Shown: positions 51,226 to 60,786, counted from the stretch's first letter. The stretch: DNA of 64,000 nucleotides from CAVRUD01 sp963724285 (GCA_963724285.1 CAVRUD010000019.1:124001-188000); one strand, 5' to 3'. Translations and numbers: made by a program. The notes: generated by a model from the letters alone, not told the origin.

Positions 51226-52815
51226 TCAGCGAACGTGGGCGCCGTCCAACGGCCGCGCCACCTGGAACGGGAGGAGCTTCCCCCGCGCCGTCGGGATCGG
51301 CTCCGCGCGGCGGACGCGCAGGAACCCCGCCTGCTCCCACACCAGGTCGGCCAGGCGATGCCCGGCCAACCCCCGCTGCATTTCGGCGCGCAGCGTCCCT
51401 AATAGCTCGCCCTCGTCGATCTCCCCCAGCCGCGGACTCACCAACAAGGTAAGGCGAACAAGGTGGTCATCCTCGATCTCCTCGTACGCCTGGTAGTCGG
51501 TTGAGCTCCCTCCGAATCGGGCCGGCAGCACCGACTCGATCGCGGCGGCCAGGGCCGACGCGTCGTAGGTCATCCCCTCCCCGGTAAACTTTTCGTAGCT
51601 GGTGATCGAGTGCAAGTGCTGGGTGTAGCCAAGGGCGCCATGGGGACAGGCGCAGGTTCGCTCGACGAGCCGCCCGGTGTCACCCGCCTCGAAGTTGATC
51701 AGAATCGTGCTCGCGGTCGGAGTCAGCTTCGTCAAGAGCAGCCCATCGACGGTGCGTCCGCCCGCCTGCATCGGATGCTTGATCACCGCGGCCCGGTCGA
51801 GGCACAGGTGGACATCGTCGGGAGCGATCGGGTCACTGCAGCCGACGGCGATGGTGAGCGTCTCGGTCGTCGCATAGCTTGTCGTCACCAACGCGCCGGA
51901 GGCCTCAATGGCCGCCGCCCGGCTCACGGTGAGCGGCTCACCGAACACCACAAAGAGCGCCCCGTCCAATCTGGCCCCCGCGGCGGTGGCCGCCGCGCAG
52001 ACGCGCACCGCGGAGCTGACGTAGGTCATGACCTGGCAGCGGTAACCGCTGCGGAGGTGACCGAGCATCCACTCGGCGACGCGCTCCGCTTGGTCCAGGG
52101 GCACGTACTCAGGCGATGGCAGGCCGGACATGAAGAGCCGGCCCGTCCGGAGGAGCGCGTGCGTCTGCCAAGCTCCCGGGTTGTCACGACCCTGCGTTAC
52201 CGGCGCATGGCTGAACCAGCGCTCCGGCGGTCGTCCTTGCTTGGCATAGGTGAGGATGTTGGCGAAACCGGCACTCCCAGGCAAGATCGGGAACCAGATC
52301 GCCACTGGTCCCTCGTTGTGTCCCCATCCCTTGAGCATCACCGACCGATGCATGGCGATCTCGGCCAGATCGTCGAACCGGATCAAGCCGGGCGTCCCGC
52401 CGCTCCGCGTCGCCCCGGTCCGAACCGCGAAGCCGACACCCGACCGCTGCTCTTCATACGGCAGTTCGAGATCACCGCGTCGAATCGGGACGCGCCCCTT
52501 GAATTCGTCGAGCGTGACGTATACGCCCTGGGCGGCCAGGCACCGGAGCGCTCCATCTTCGCCCTCACGGTCGATCAGCCCTCGCGCGTCGCCGTACTCG
52601 ATCCCAGCGTGCTGGAGAAGCGCCCGGTACGGGCTGCCCGGATTCCCATAGACGCCGTTCTGCAAGAGGGCTAACAGGCGATCCCGGCGAAGAGAGACGG
52701 CGGTGGCAACCTTCTGCTCCGCATCAGCCGACGAAACCGGGCTACGCAAGAAACGTCGAAGCCCCACCGCCGTGCGCGCATACGCCGGCAAATGCCCGAG
52801 CTGCTTCCCGATCAT
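51226..52815 (-). CDS. PaaK/CapK-like adenylate-forming ligase, paralog 2
   Basis: 529 residues, same fold and motifs as paralog 1: RTGATRSGGTPGLIRFD, TTSYATTETLTIAVGC, NFEAGDTGRLVERTCACPHG and PTARGKLLPFQVARP. The shared HLxSITSYEKxTGEGMTYDA segment replaces the usual post-TGD loop of phenylacetate-CoA ligases. ATG 52815 overlaps the TGA of the upstream glycosyltransferase (TGATG), with GGAGG inside the end of that gene, indicating translational coupling. A longer in-frame opening upstream to 53436 only shadows the glycosyltransferase. The acyl substrate and acceptor are unknown; two different paralogs in tandem suggest two substrates or a heteromeric enzyme. Confidence 0.78.
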   Translation of the reverse strand: MIGKQLGHLPAYARTAVGLRRFLRSPVSSADAEQKVATAVSLRRDRLLALLQNGVYGNPGSPYRALLQHAGIEYGDARGLIDREGEDGALRCLAAQGVYVTLDEFKGRVPIRRGDLELPYEEQRSGVGFAVRTGATRSGGTPGLIRFDDLAEIAMHRSVMLKGWGHNEGPVAIWFPILPGSAGFANILTYAKQGRPPERWFSHAPVTQGRDNPGAWQTHALLRTGRLFMSGLPSPEYVPLDQAERVAEWMLGHLRSGYRCQVMTYVSSAVRVCAAATAAGARLDGALFVVFGEPLTVSRAAAIEASGALVTTSYATTETLTIAVGCSDPIAPDDVHLCLDRAAVIKHPMQAGGRTVDGLLLTKLTPTASTILINFEAGDTGRLVERTCACPHGALGYTQHLHSITSYEKFTGEGMTYDASALAAAIESVLPARFGGSSTDYQAYEEIEDDHLVRLTLLVSPRLGEIDEGELLGTLRAEMQRGLAGHRLADLVWEQAGFLRVRRAEPIPTARGKLLPFQVARPLDGAHVR

Positions 52816-53927
52816 CAGTCCTCCGCAAAGAACGGGTGATCGGCGACGGGTGCCGGCGCCGGCGCCAGGTCCACACGGGAACCTGGGGTCTCCGCCGCGG
52901 GCCGCGCCCGCAGGAAGAGCGTGAGGCCGACCACGCAGCAGACGCCGTTGTAGGTGTAGTAGAGCCAGTGCCAGGGTATGGTGGCGAGCGCAAAGAGGAC
53001 GCCACGCTCCCGCCGAAAGAAGGCGTAGAGCGGCAGGTTGATAACGAGCAGGACAACCGCCAGCAGCAGCGCGACGCCCGCCACCGGTGGCCAGAACGCA
53101 ATCGCGACCAGCGCCGCCCACAGCAGGTAGATGCCGACGACGCTGACGCGGTTCGCGGTCTGCAGATTGAGGTCCATGGCGAAGACGCGCTCGCGCAGGA
53201 GGAGCCGCACCCACGGGATACCGCGGTCGCGGACGTCGGTGCGCACCAACGAGCCCGCCGTCCACCGCTTGAGGTGCGTCACCTGGATGTGGTGGCAAAG
53301 GCGCACGGTATAACCGGCCCGCGTCACCCGGTAGCCCAATTCGATATCCTCGATTGACGGTCGCCCATAGAGGCTGCTGTCGAAGCCACCCACCTCCCGG
53401 AAAACCGCGGCCCGGATCGCGCCGCAACCGGCCCAAAACGTCGTTACCCCGGGCGACGACGACTGGTGGACGTAGTGGTGGAAGAGGTTCTTGTATTGGG
53501 AGACAAAGTTCGGGGCGGCTGGCCGTCGGTCATAGGATCCGAACAGGGCGTCCAGCTTCGGGTCTCCGTCGAACTCCGCCGCCACGTCGGCGATGGTTGC
53601 CGGCGTCACCACCACGTCGGCGTCGACGAAGAGGAGAAGCTCGCCCTTGGCCGCTCTCGCCCCGATGTTGCGCGCGATGGCCGGACCGCTCCGCGGCAGG
53701 TCGGTGGCCAGGACCCGAGCGCCGGCCGCCCGGGCGTGCTCTACCGACGCATCGCTCGAGCCGTCGTCGACGACGATCAGTTCCCAGGAGAGGTCCCCCG
53801 TCGATGCCCCGAGTGCCTGGAGGCAGCGCACGAAGTCGCTGCCCCCGTTGCAGACCGGAACGATCACGGAGACCCTGACCGTCCGCTCAGGGGCATGCCT
53901 CGCCAGATGTGGCTCGCCGACGACCAA
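52815..53927 (-). CDS. GT2 family glycosyltransferase with C-terminal membrane helices
   Basis: 370 residues. N-terminal GT-A fold: SVIVPVCNGGSDFVRCLQAL, donor-site VVDDGSSDASVEHARAAGAR, metal motif LLFVDADVVV (DAD in place of DxD), acceptor region GCGAIRAAVFREVGGFD and the base motif IEDIELGYRVTRAGY. Three to four helices follow (residues 255-345). Such enzymes move a sugar from a nucleotide donor to a lipid-linked acceptor at the membrane. The start is TTG 53927, supported by GGGAGGGG 7 bases upstream. It is the first gene of an operon with two PaaK/CapK-like ligases and is divergent from a PMT-like gene. Confidence 0.88.
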   Translation of the reverse strand: MVVGEPHLARHAPERTVRVSVIVPVCNGGSDFVRCLQALGASTGDLSWELIVVDDGSSDASVEHARAAGARVLATDLPRSGPAIARNIGARAAKGELLLFVDADVVVTPATIADVAAEFDGDPKLDALFGSYDRRPAAPNFVSQYKNLFHHYVHQSSSPGVTTFWAGCGAIRAAVFREVGGFDSSLYGRPSIEDIELGYRVTRAGYTVRLCHHIQVTHLKRWTAGSLVRTDVRDRGIPWVRLLLRERVFAMDLNLQTANRVSVVGIYLLWAALVAIAFWPPVAGVALLLAVVLLVINLPLYAFFRRERGVLFALATIPWHWLYYTYNGVCCVVGLTLFLRARPAAETPGSRVDLAPAPAPVADHPFFAED

Positions 53928-54246
53928 AATACCCCTCCCTCACACCCCGGCTCTCGTGAGATCGCACTGCCGGTCCTGGGCGACGAGCCGCACCCCATCA
54001 CCCTGGGCAGTCCGCCGGCGTCTTCTCCAGTTGCGTTTCTTTCCGTATCATAGCAGCGCCTGCTCGAATATGATTGCCCTGATCTATACTCTCGGCCGAT
54101 TCGTCTCGGTCTCATCATCGCCAGGAACGTGATCCGTGCCATGTCCCGATCGCGTTTGATGCACGAGCGAGTCGTGCGCCTCCGAGTTCCCCGCGGCGCG
54201 TCTGCCCTGGACGTGGCCGCCCGCGTAGCCGGCTTCCCAGGACACG
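53928..54246. other. Divergent intergenic region with probable promoters
   Basis: About 320 bases between the GT2 operon and the PMT-like gene. TATA-like elements, TATGAT and TATACT at about 54048-54090, stand out in GC-rich DNA and could serve either direction, but no convincing spaced -35/-10 pair could be assigned. Confidence 0.35.
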
Positions 54247-55826
54247 ATGGTCGGATCACGGGCTAGGACGCGCGCCGACCGGCGCGCCATTCGCCAGGCG
54301 AAGGCCAGGTCGCGCGCCACGCGGCCTGTCAAGCAAGCCAAACAGCCATCGTTCACCGCTGGCATCAACGCCGATGGATCGGCGCCTGCGCTCGATCAGG
54401 CAACGGTCCACATCGGATCGTGGGCGATTCCGGTGGATTACCTCATCCCGGTTCTCCTCTTCGCCGCTGCCCTCGCGCTCTATCTCCCGCGGATAACCAC
54501 GCCAGACTTCTACGCCTTCGACGAGTATGTGCACGCCTTTACCGCCCGCGAGTATCTCGAGGGCAATCGGGACGCCTACCGTTGGGATCTGCCCTGTTCT
54601 ATCGCCGGCGGCAGCGGCGAGAGGTGCCTGGCGAGCGATTCTGTTTTGATCTTACGAAGCACGGTCGTTCCCGATCGCCCCGGCCGGTTCGAGTGGACGC
54701 ACCCGCCCCTCGGCATGGAGTTGATCGCCGGCGGCATGTTCGTCTTCGGCGACGGTCCCTTCGGCCGTCGCATCGCCGCCGCGCTGTTTGGGGCGATGGG
54801 GATCGCGCTCACCTACCGCCTCGCGTTGACCCTTACCCGGCGTCGAATCGTCGCGCTCTTGACAGCAGGCTTGCTCCTGGTGGATGGACTCTATTTCGTG
54901 CAGTCGCGCTCCGGTGTGCTCGACATCTTCGGCACGGTCTTCATGATCGGCGCCTTCCTCGCATTCGCCCACTACCTAACCGCGCCGCCCGACCGCGTCC
55001 GCTGGCCGCTGGTCGCCACGGGGGCGCTCCTCGGCCTGAGCATGGCGGTCAAGTGGAATGCAGTGTTTGCATCCGCGCTGATCGGCGGCGTCGTGCTCTG
55101 GCGACTGTTCCGGTTATGGCGGGCCAGCCGTGGCTGGAGGGCGGATCCGGTCACCGTGTCCGGATTCCAGCAGCATCGTGTCTGGGTGCCGGTGAGTCTG
55201 ATTCTGATCCCCCTCGCGATCCAGACTCTGGTCCACCTGCCCTTCTTCCTCGAGAGCTATAGTTTGGCCGACTTCGTCGATTTGCAGCGTGCGCGGTTGA
55301 ACGTTCGGGAGCCCGGCCTCGTCCCGACAACGCTCAACCCCGACGGCACCTGGCGCCACGCGTATGCCTCCCGCTGGTGGGAGTGGCCGCTCGCCCTCCG
55401 TCCGGTGTGGCACAGCACCGTCCCCGTCGGCGACAAGATTGCCGTGACCTATGCCAACGGCAACCCGCTGCTCTACTGGGCATTTCTTCCGGCGGTCGCT
55501 TGGCTCTGCCGGCATTGGTGGCGGACGCGCAACCCGCCCTCCTAGTGGTCGTCATCGGCTTCTTCGGCCAGTGGCTCCCCTGGATGATCGTGTCCCATAC
55601 GTCGTTCATCTACCACTTTCTGCCGGCGGTCCCCTTCGGTTGCCTCGCTGTCGCCGTGGCCGTGGTGCACCTTGCCCAGAGCGGTGTCGCCTGGCGTCGC
55701 ACGGCGGCAATCGGCTACGTGGCGCTCGTCGTCCTGGCGTTCGCGTTCTTCTATCCCACCTACTCGCTCTACCCCCTCAGCGAGCGCCAACACGATCTGC
55801 GCATGTGGTTCGATAGCTGGAGGTAG
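54247..55826 (+). pseudogene. PMT-like (GT39) membrane glycosyltransferase, one frameshift
   Basis: ATG 54247 (AGGA 5 bases upstream) opens a polytopic protein: a basic cytosolic start, the first-loop acidic pair FYAFDEYVHAFTAREYLEG, HPPLGMELIAGGMFVFGDG, YFVQSRSGVLDIFGTVFMIG and GLSMAVKWNAVFASALIGGV, matching dolichyl-phosphate-mannose protein mannosyltransferase (PMT) patterns. Near 55535 the frame ends at NPPS, while the next frame continues with VVVIGFFGQWLPWMIVSHTS and closing helices to 55826. One base restores about 526 residues. Bacterial PMTs glycosylate exported proteins from a lipid-linked mannose donor at the outer membrane face. Divergent from the GT2 operon. Confidence 0.78.
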
Positions 55827-55854
55827 CGGGGCTAAAGCGCCCGTAAGAATGGTT

Positions 55855-55900
55855 GGCGCCGAGTTGGCTCCGCCCGGGGCTAAAGACCCCGCCATCGCCG
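55855..55900. repeat. Partial copy of the CCCGGGGCTAAAGACCCC repeat
   Basis: Contains GCCCGGGGCTAAAGACCCCG, the core of the terminal repeats at 40856 and 40981. A second weaker unit (GGGGCTAAAGCGCCCG) lies at about 55829-55844. Placed between converging genes. Confidence 0.5.
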
Positions 55901-55943
55901 CGAAGTTCCCGTCCAGGCAACGTCAACCTTTTCGCACAGCGCT

Positions 55944-57449
55944 TTATCCGCTCTCACCGTTCCGTCGCCGCAACCGCGCCGACAACGCCGCGCGCACCGC
56001 GGCCCGCTCGCCGGCGCTCAGCTCGCCCAGCGCGAGAAATGCAAGCACGACGGCGATGGCCATCGCCAACAGTTGGAGCAGGATTATCGGATCGGCGCGT
56101 ACCCATTCATCGGTCACGAGGTAGGCGACGACGCAGATCAACGCGCTGCGCGCCAGCGTTTTCAGCGGAGGCAGTACCTGCCAGACGCGGTAGACAGCCA
56201 GCACAGCCGCCACCGCGCCCAACCCTGCCACCAGCGTCGTCGCGGCGGCTGCGCCCGCGATCCCGAACGGAGGGACAAGAAGCCATTGGCCGGCAATTGC
56301 CAGCAGCAGCATCGACACGCCGATGGCAACCGGCAGATCGGGCCGGTCGGCCGCGGTCAGGATCGACGCCGCAATCGAGAGCATGGCGATCGCAAGCGTC
56401 TTGAAGATCAACCAAGCAAGGACAGCGTGGCTGGAGGCGTAGTGTGGGCCGAACGCGAGCAGCACGATCTGTGGCGCGGCGCCGGCGGCTATGCCCACGA
56501 ACGGCATCAGGATGATCACGATTCGGAGCGCATTGCGACTGAGTTCTTGGGCCAACTGGTGCTGTCCGGAGCGCCGGGTGCGGCTCAGCGTCGAGAGGAG
56601 AAGTGGGGAAAAGGCAAGCACGAAGAGGCCCGGCGCCCCTGCCACGCTCTGGGCAGCGGCGTAGATGCCCGTCTGAGCCGTCGTCGTGTCGAGCAGCTTG
56701 AGGGCAAACAGATCCAATCTGCCGTACAGGCGCATGCTCACGGTGAAAACGAAGAGCGGCGCCGCCAACACCCAGAGTTGCCTGGCGGGAAAGGTGGAAC
56801 GGGCGGTCAGCGACGGCCGGATGAACCAGCGGGCGATGGCGAGCTCGATGAGGCTGGCGCCGATGCTGCCGAGAATCGCCCCCTCCACCGAGAAGCCCAA
56901 CGTCACCAGCAAGACGATCAGCGCCAACCGGCAAAGCCAATAGCCGGCGCTGGTAAGCGCTCTCGCCCCGTAGCCGCCGAGCCCGATCAGGAGATGCAGA
57001 TGGGCTCGAGCCAGACAAAAGAGTGGGATCTGGATCGCAAACAGCCGCAGCAAGGAGGTAAGCGCCGGCTCGTCGAGGAACGCCGCCACCGGTTCCGCCA
57101 GAAGGCAGAGCAGGAGCGCCACCCCTCCACCGATGACGAGTTGCAGCCGCGTGGCGGTCGTGCCGACGGGTCGCCAGTCCTCGGCGTCACCGACGGCTTT
57201 GATCGTGGCCCGCGCGAAGATCGACGTGATCGTCCACTCGATCCACGTGATCAGCGCCGCCGCCAGTGCAAATCGACCGTACTGCTCTGGACCGAACTGC
57301 CGGGTAAGGAAGACGCTGGTCAGGAGACCGGTCGGCAGCACCAGGGCCTCGGCGAGCAGAACGCGCGTGGTTCCACTGACCAACTCGCGGCCCGGCTGCG
57401 TCGAGGAGCGCGGCGGGCGTGTCGCGACGTCCACCGCCCGCGGCCTCAC
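55944..57449 (-). CDS. Oligosaccharide flippase (Wzx/MATE-like)
   Basis: About 501 residues with roughly 12-14 helices. It opens with SGTTRVLLAEALVLPTGLLT and FLTRQFGPEQYGRFALAAAL, the usual start of polysaccharide flippases (the FGPEQYGRFA motif), and has LFALKLLDTTTAQTGIYAAA in the middle and LLVPPFGIAGAAAATTLVAG near the end. Flippases of this class carry undecaprenyl-linked repeat units outward across the inner membrane. The start is GTG 57449, whose first bases overlap the methyltransferase TGA (GTGA), so the two are translationally coupled. An upstream opening to 57614 merely shadows that gene. Confidence 0.84.
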   Translation of the reverse strand: MRPRAVDVATRPPRSSTQPGRELVSGTTRVLLAEALVLPTGLLTSVFLTRQFGPEQYGRFALAAALITWIEWTITSIFARATIKAVGDAEDWRPVGTTATRLQLVIGGGVALLLCLLAEPVAAFLDEPALTSLLRLFAIQIPLFCLARAHLHLLIGLGGYGARALTSAGYWLCRLALIVLLVTLGFSVEGAILGSIGASLIELAIARWFIRPSLTARSTFPARQLWVLAAPLFVFTVSMRLYGRLDLFALKLLDTTTAQTGIYAAAQSVAGAPGLFVLAFSPLLLSTLSRTRRSGQHQLAQELSRNALRIVIILMPFVGIAAGAAPQIVLLAFGPHYASSHAVLAWLIFKTLAIAMLSIAASILTAADRPDLPVAIGVSMLLLAIAGQWLLVPPFGIAGAAAATTLVAGLGAVAAVLAVYRVWQVLPPLKTLARSALICVVAYLVTDEWVRADPIILLQLLAMAIAVVLAFLALGELSAGERAAVRAALSARLRRRNGESG

Positions 57450-58282
57450 CGCCGTGTTGCGCGCGCGGCGACAAAGTGGCCCGTGCGAAAGCGTGTCGGC
57501 CAGGTAGCCAGGCGCTCGAAGGTCATCAGCCAGCGGAGGAAGCGCCGCTGCATCGCCGGCCCGGTGCGCCGCTCCACGACACGCGCCGCGGTCACGGCGA
57601 CGACCCGCGGACAATGCATGATGGCTTCAAGGTCGAGAACGACAAGACCCGCATCCATGAGTGCGCCTCGCAGTTGCGCCGGGCTGTAGGTTGCCCCGAC
57701 GTAATATGGCACGACGCCCAGGCGGTTGAGCAGGCGGTAGGGCAGCAGCCCACGGAGCGCAATGACCGGATTCGCCCGATTGTCGAGCGTGACGATCAGA
57801 CACCCACCGGGTCTCAGCACGCGGTGCAGCTCGCGCAGACTGATCGCTATGTCCTCCGGCGACGTGAAGTGATCGAGCGTCGAGTTAGAGATGACGGCGT
57901 CGAACGATCCGTCCGTGAAGGGGAGCCGGCGGACATCGGCGCGGACGGCGCGCAGCCGAGGGTACCGCGACCGCGCGGACTCCAGTGCCGCCCCGGACAC
58001 GTCGATACCAACGGCCGAATTCATGGGCACCGCCAGCCGCGGCAAGACCCCCTCGCTGATCGCTTCGTCGAAGATGTCGGTCTTCAGGAGCCGCTCGACG
58101 CCGGCAGCCGGCAACCACCTGGTGACGAGTGCCTCGTTGACCGCGTCGCTGTGTGCGCGCCACAGGCCCTGGGGTGTCGTCTCCGACCAGTGCTCGGCGA
58201 CCTCGTCCCAGTATCGGGATCCATCCCCAGCCCAGGCGTCTCCGGACGCCCGCCGTGTTTCGGCGACCGACTCCTCGGTCAC
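57446..58282 (-). CDS. Class I SAM-dependent methyltransferase
   Basis: 278 residues. The SAM-binding part reads RLLKTDIFDEAISEGVLPRL (a LKTDxFDEA variant of motif I), SAVGIDVSGAALESARSRYP (acidic ribose-binding Asp), AVRADVRRLPFTDGSFDAVI and LRELHRVLRPGGCLIVTLDN. This layout is common among methyltransferases in glycan clusters and distinct from protein or DNA methylases. GTG 58282 overlaps the stop of the upstream CapK-like gene (GTGA) and its own stop overlaps the flippase start, so it lies inside a tightly coupled operon. The acceptor is unknown; a sugar hydroxyl or a lipid-linked precursor is plausible. Confidence 0.85.
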   Translation of the reverse strand: MTEESVAETRRASGDAWAGDGSRYWDEVAEHWSETTPQGLWRAHSDAVNEALVTRWLPAAGVERLLKTDIFDEAISEGVLPRLAVPMNSAVGIDVSGAALESARSRYPRLRAVRADVRRLPFTDGSFDAVISNSTLDHFTSPEDIAISLRELHRVLRPGGCLIVTLDNRANPVIALRGLLPYRLLNRLGVVPYYVGATYSPAQLRGALMDAGLVVLDLEAIMHCPRVVAVTAARVVERRTGPAMQRRFLRWLMTFERLATWPTRFRTGHFVAARATRR

Positions 58283-59631
58283 AGAGATTCCTCAGCTGCC
58301 ACGACCAGCGCGAACTTACCGGCCGGCGCGGGCGGAATGTCGTCACAAACTCCACCCCCACGCGCGTACTCTCGCCAAGCACTTCCTTCGCCCTGTCGAT
58401 CATCGCGCTGCGCATAGCCTCTCGGTCGGCGCCCGCAAAGGGCACGATACGCCAGACAACGCACCCGGGCAGGATGAATGATCTGGGACTTGAGGGACGC
58501 GTCGAGTTCGCGCCGAAAGAACGAACCCACGACCAAGGCGGGAAGAACCCGGCCGTCGGCGAGCACGATCGCCTCGCTCCGGCGACCTTCCAGCCGCTCC
58601 AGCAGCGGTAACGACCTCCCACACAAGCAAGTGTCCGCCCAAGCGCGCCCCAATCGCTGATGCGATAGTTCAAGAGGACCATTGCCCGATTGTGCAGATT
58701 CGAGACGACGATCTCGCCCTGGTGGCCTGGGGCTACGTCGCGGCCCATCCCATCGACGATCCGAATTGCGCAGAGGTCGACGTTGAGGTGGAAAGCCATG
58801 CACGTCGCTCGCACTGGAAGCCTATGCGGCCCGTCTCGATGGCCTGATAGGTCGAGTGGACGAGGCAGCCGAACGTCCCTTCGATCAGCTCCTTCCCGCC
58901 GGGTGAGAGCATGTCCCCGCCATAGTGCCAGACGCGTGGCAGGGCGGCGGCAACTCCGGTATCGGCCAGATAGCCGGAAGAAATGGTCGGCGTACGACCC
59001 GTACGAGAGGGCGAGATCGGTTGGACCGCATTGAGCGTCGCGACCACGACCTCGAATGGCGCCTCGGCCGAAAGCATGTGCCGCTCCACGAGGCGCGGGA
59101 TACCCAGGTCTGCGCATCTGTCGCCGTCACGATGGAACGCGTCCCTGTCTGCGGGTGGACATGCAGTTGGCGTCTTCGCCACCGCTTTCCCGACAACCTG
59201 GCGAGCACGACGCGATCGCGTTCGTCGCGTGGGAGCTTGCGCAGCACGGAGGCGTTGTCCCAATAAATCGTCTTCGCGGAGTGCGTCAGATTGCCGCTGC
59301 TATGGAACGCATGCCGGGAGCGATCGTCGTAGGCCGTCGAGGCGAATTGATCGGGATCCCGACGCACCGTGGTGGCGTCGATCAGCGGGAGCTTGGCGAG
59401 GTCCGCCACCGTCTGGAAGTCGCCGGGCCGCAGGCCCAACTCCTCCATGGTGCGGCGGTAGTAGGGAACCGTCTCGTACGCGTGGCGGACGATCGACTGG
59501 AGGCGGCGGCTCTGGAGGCGCTCGATGCGCTCCAGAGACCAGTAGGGGATGCGCCGCTCGACCGCGGCGAGGGCCGCCATGTGGCCGGTGTTGACCAATC
59601 GCTTCGGCCATGCCTTGGCCCCGGCTACCAT
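58279..59631 (-). pseudogene. capK: CapK/PaaK-like ligase, several frameshifts
   Basis: The N-terminal half reads ERIERLQSRRLQSIVRHAYE, VPYYRRTMEELGLRPGDFQT and FASTAYDDRSRHAFHSSGNL in one frame, the usual CapK/PaaK start. Later pieces in other frames give ALPRVWHYGGDMLSPGGKEL, QAIETGRIGFQCER, FHLNVDLCAIRIVDGMGRDV, EIVVSNLHNRAMVLLNYRIS (acceptor-site motif), LPLLERLEGRRSEAIVLADG and PPAPAGKFALVVAAEESL. At least three frame changes are needed for an intact protein of about 450 residues. CapK relatives are adenylate-forming and occur in capsular gene clusters. Its stop overlaps the methyltransferase GTG, supporting one operon. Confidence 0.75.
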
Positions 59632-59682
59632 CCACCCTCCGCGTGCGTTCAGCCAGCCTATTTGTGGTTCCGGCGGATCATC

Positions 59683-60705
59683 TCACGTCGGTCCTGCCCG
59701 GACAAGCCGTTCCGTCCCAGGATGACTCGACTCTTCGGCTACCGTACCCGGACCTAGGCTGCTCATCTCGCCGCGGAAGAACGCCAGCGTGTTCGCTAGG
59801 CCGATGTCCAACCCAACGCTCGGCTGCCATCCGAGGAGGCGCTGCGCCTTACTGATGTCTGGGCGCCGGCGTGCAGGGTCCTCCGGAGGGCGCGGTACGT
59901 ACTCGATCGGGGACCTGCTGTCCGCTGCGGCGAGGATCGCTGCGGCGATGGCCAGGACCTGCAGTTCGACAGGATTGCCCAGGTTGACGACCTCGCCCGC
60001 CAGGCCATCGGTGTCCATCAGCAACATGAGCCCCCGCGTGAGGTCGGAGACGTAGCAGAACGACCGCGTCTGGGTACCGTCGCCGTGGATCGTGAGCGGG
60101 AGGTCCGCGAGGGCCTGGACGCAGAGGTTGGGGATCAAGCGACCGTCTTGCGGAGCGGAACGTGGTCCGTAGGTATTGAAGATCCGGGCGATACGGACGT
60201 CGACCCCGTGGACTTCGCCGTAGTGCACGGCCAGGCTTTCGGCGAAGCGCTTCCCTTCGTCGTAGCACGATCGTGGACCGACCGGGTTGACGTTGCCCCA
60301 GTAGCTCTCGGGCTGGGGATGAACGAGGGGGTCGCCGTAGACCTCGGAGGTCGAGGCCAGCAAGAAGCGGGCGCCATCGCGCCGCGCGACGGCGAGCAGG
60401 TGGTCGGTCCCGACCGAATTGGCGCGCAAGGTTTCGAGCGGGTGCCGCCGGTACCCGACCGGGCTGGCCGGGCTGGCCAGGTGGAAGACCAGGTCGTACG
60501 GTCCATCGAGGATCGTAAGGAGGAATGGATCAACAACGTCGGCCTCGATCAGGGTCAGGCGGGGGTTGCCTATCGCGTGCGCGAGATTCTGACGGCGACC
60601 GGTGAGAAAGTTGTCGACGACCGTGACACGATCCCCACGAGCCAGGAGCGCGTCCACGAGATGACTGCCGATGAAGCCACTGCCGCCGGAGACCAATGCG
60701 CGCAA
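59683..60705 (-). CDS. NAD-dependent nucleotide-sugar epimerase/dehydratase (UXS-like)
   Basis: 340 residues. NAD-binding GGSGFIGSHLVDALLARGDR, FHLASPASPVGYRRHPLETL, LLASTSEVYGDPLVHPQPES, the catalytic YDEGK in GPRSCYDEGKRFAESL, and RIFNTYGPRSAPQDGRLIPN are close to UDP-glucuronate decarboxylases, which make UDP-xylose. Other extended SDR sugar enzymes (for example dTDP-glucose dehydratase) are alternatives. The start is TTG 60705 with GGAGG 7 bases upstream. It is the first gene of the epimerase, CapK-like, methyltransferase, flippase series on the minus strand. Confidence 0.88.
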   Translation of the reverse strand: MRALVSGGSGFIGSHLVDALLARGDRVTVVDNFLTGRRQNLAHAIGNPRLTLIEADVVDPFLLTILDGPYDLVFHLASPASPVGYRRHPLETLRANSVGTDHLLAVARRDGARFLLASTSEVYGDPLVHPQPESYWGNVNPVGPRSCYDEGKRFAESLAVHYGEVHGVDVRIARIFNTYGPRSAPQDGRLIPNLCVQALADLPLTIHGDGTQTRSFCYVSDLTRGLMLLMDTDGLAGEVVNLGNPVELQVLAIAAAILAAADSRSPIEYVPRPPEDPARRRPDISKAQRLLGWQPSVGLDIGLANTLAFFRGEMSSLGPGTVAEESSHPGTERLVRAGPT

Positions 60706-60786
60706 ATAGAACCTCCGGATGCGTGGGGTTGTTCAGACGTGTGCCGGCATTATTCCATCTTGGAGCCTCGACCGCACAGGGCTGTG

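Noticed and set aside
52815..53436. Extended N-terminus for ligase paralog 2 reading through the GT2 gene
   Set aside because: The upstream part is an arginine/glycine-rich out-of-frame reading of the glycosyltransferase; ATG 52815 has its own ribosome site.
56073..57689. Long plus-strand open frame (538 codons) opposite the flippase and methyltransferase
   Set aside because: Gln/Arg/Glu-rich shadow of hydrophobic coding on the other strand; no ribosome site and no family.
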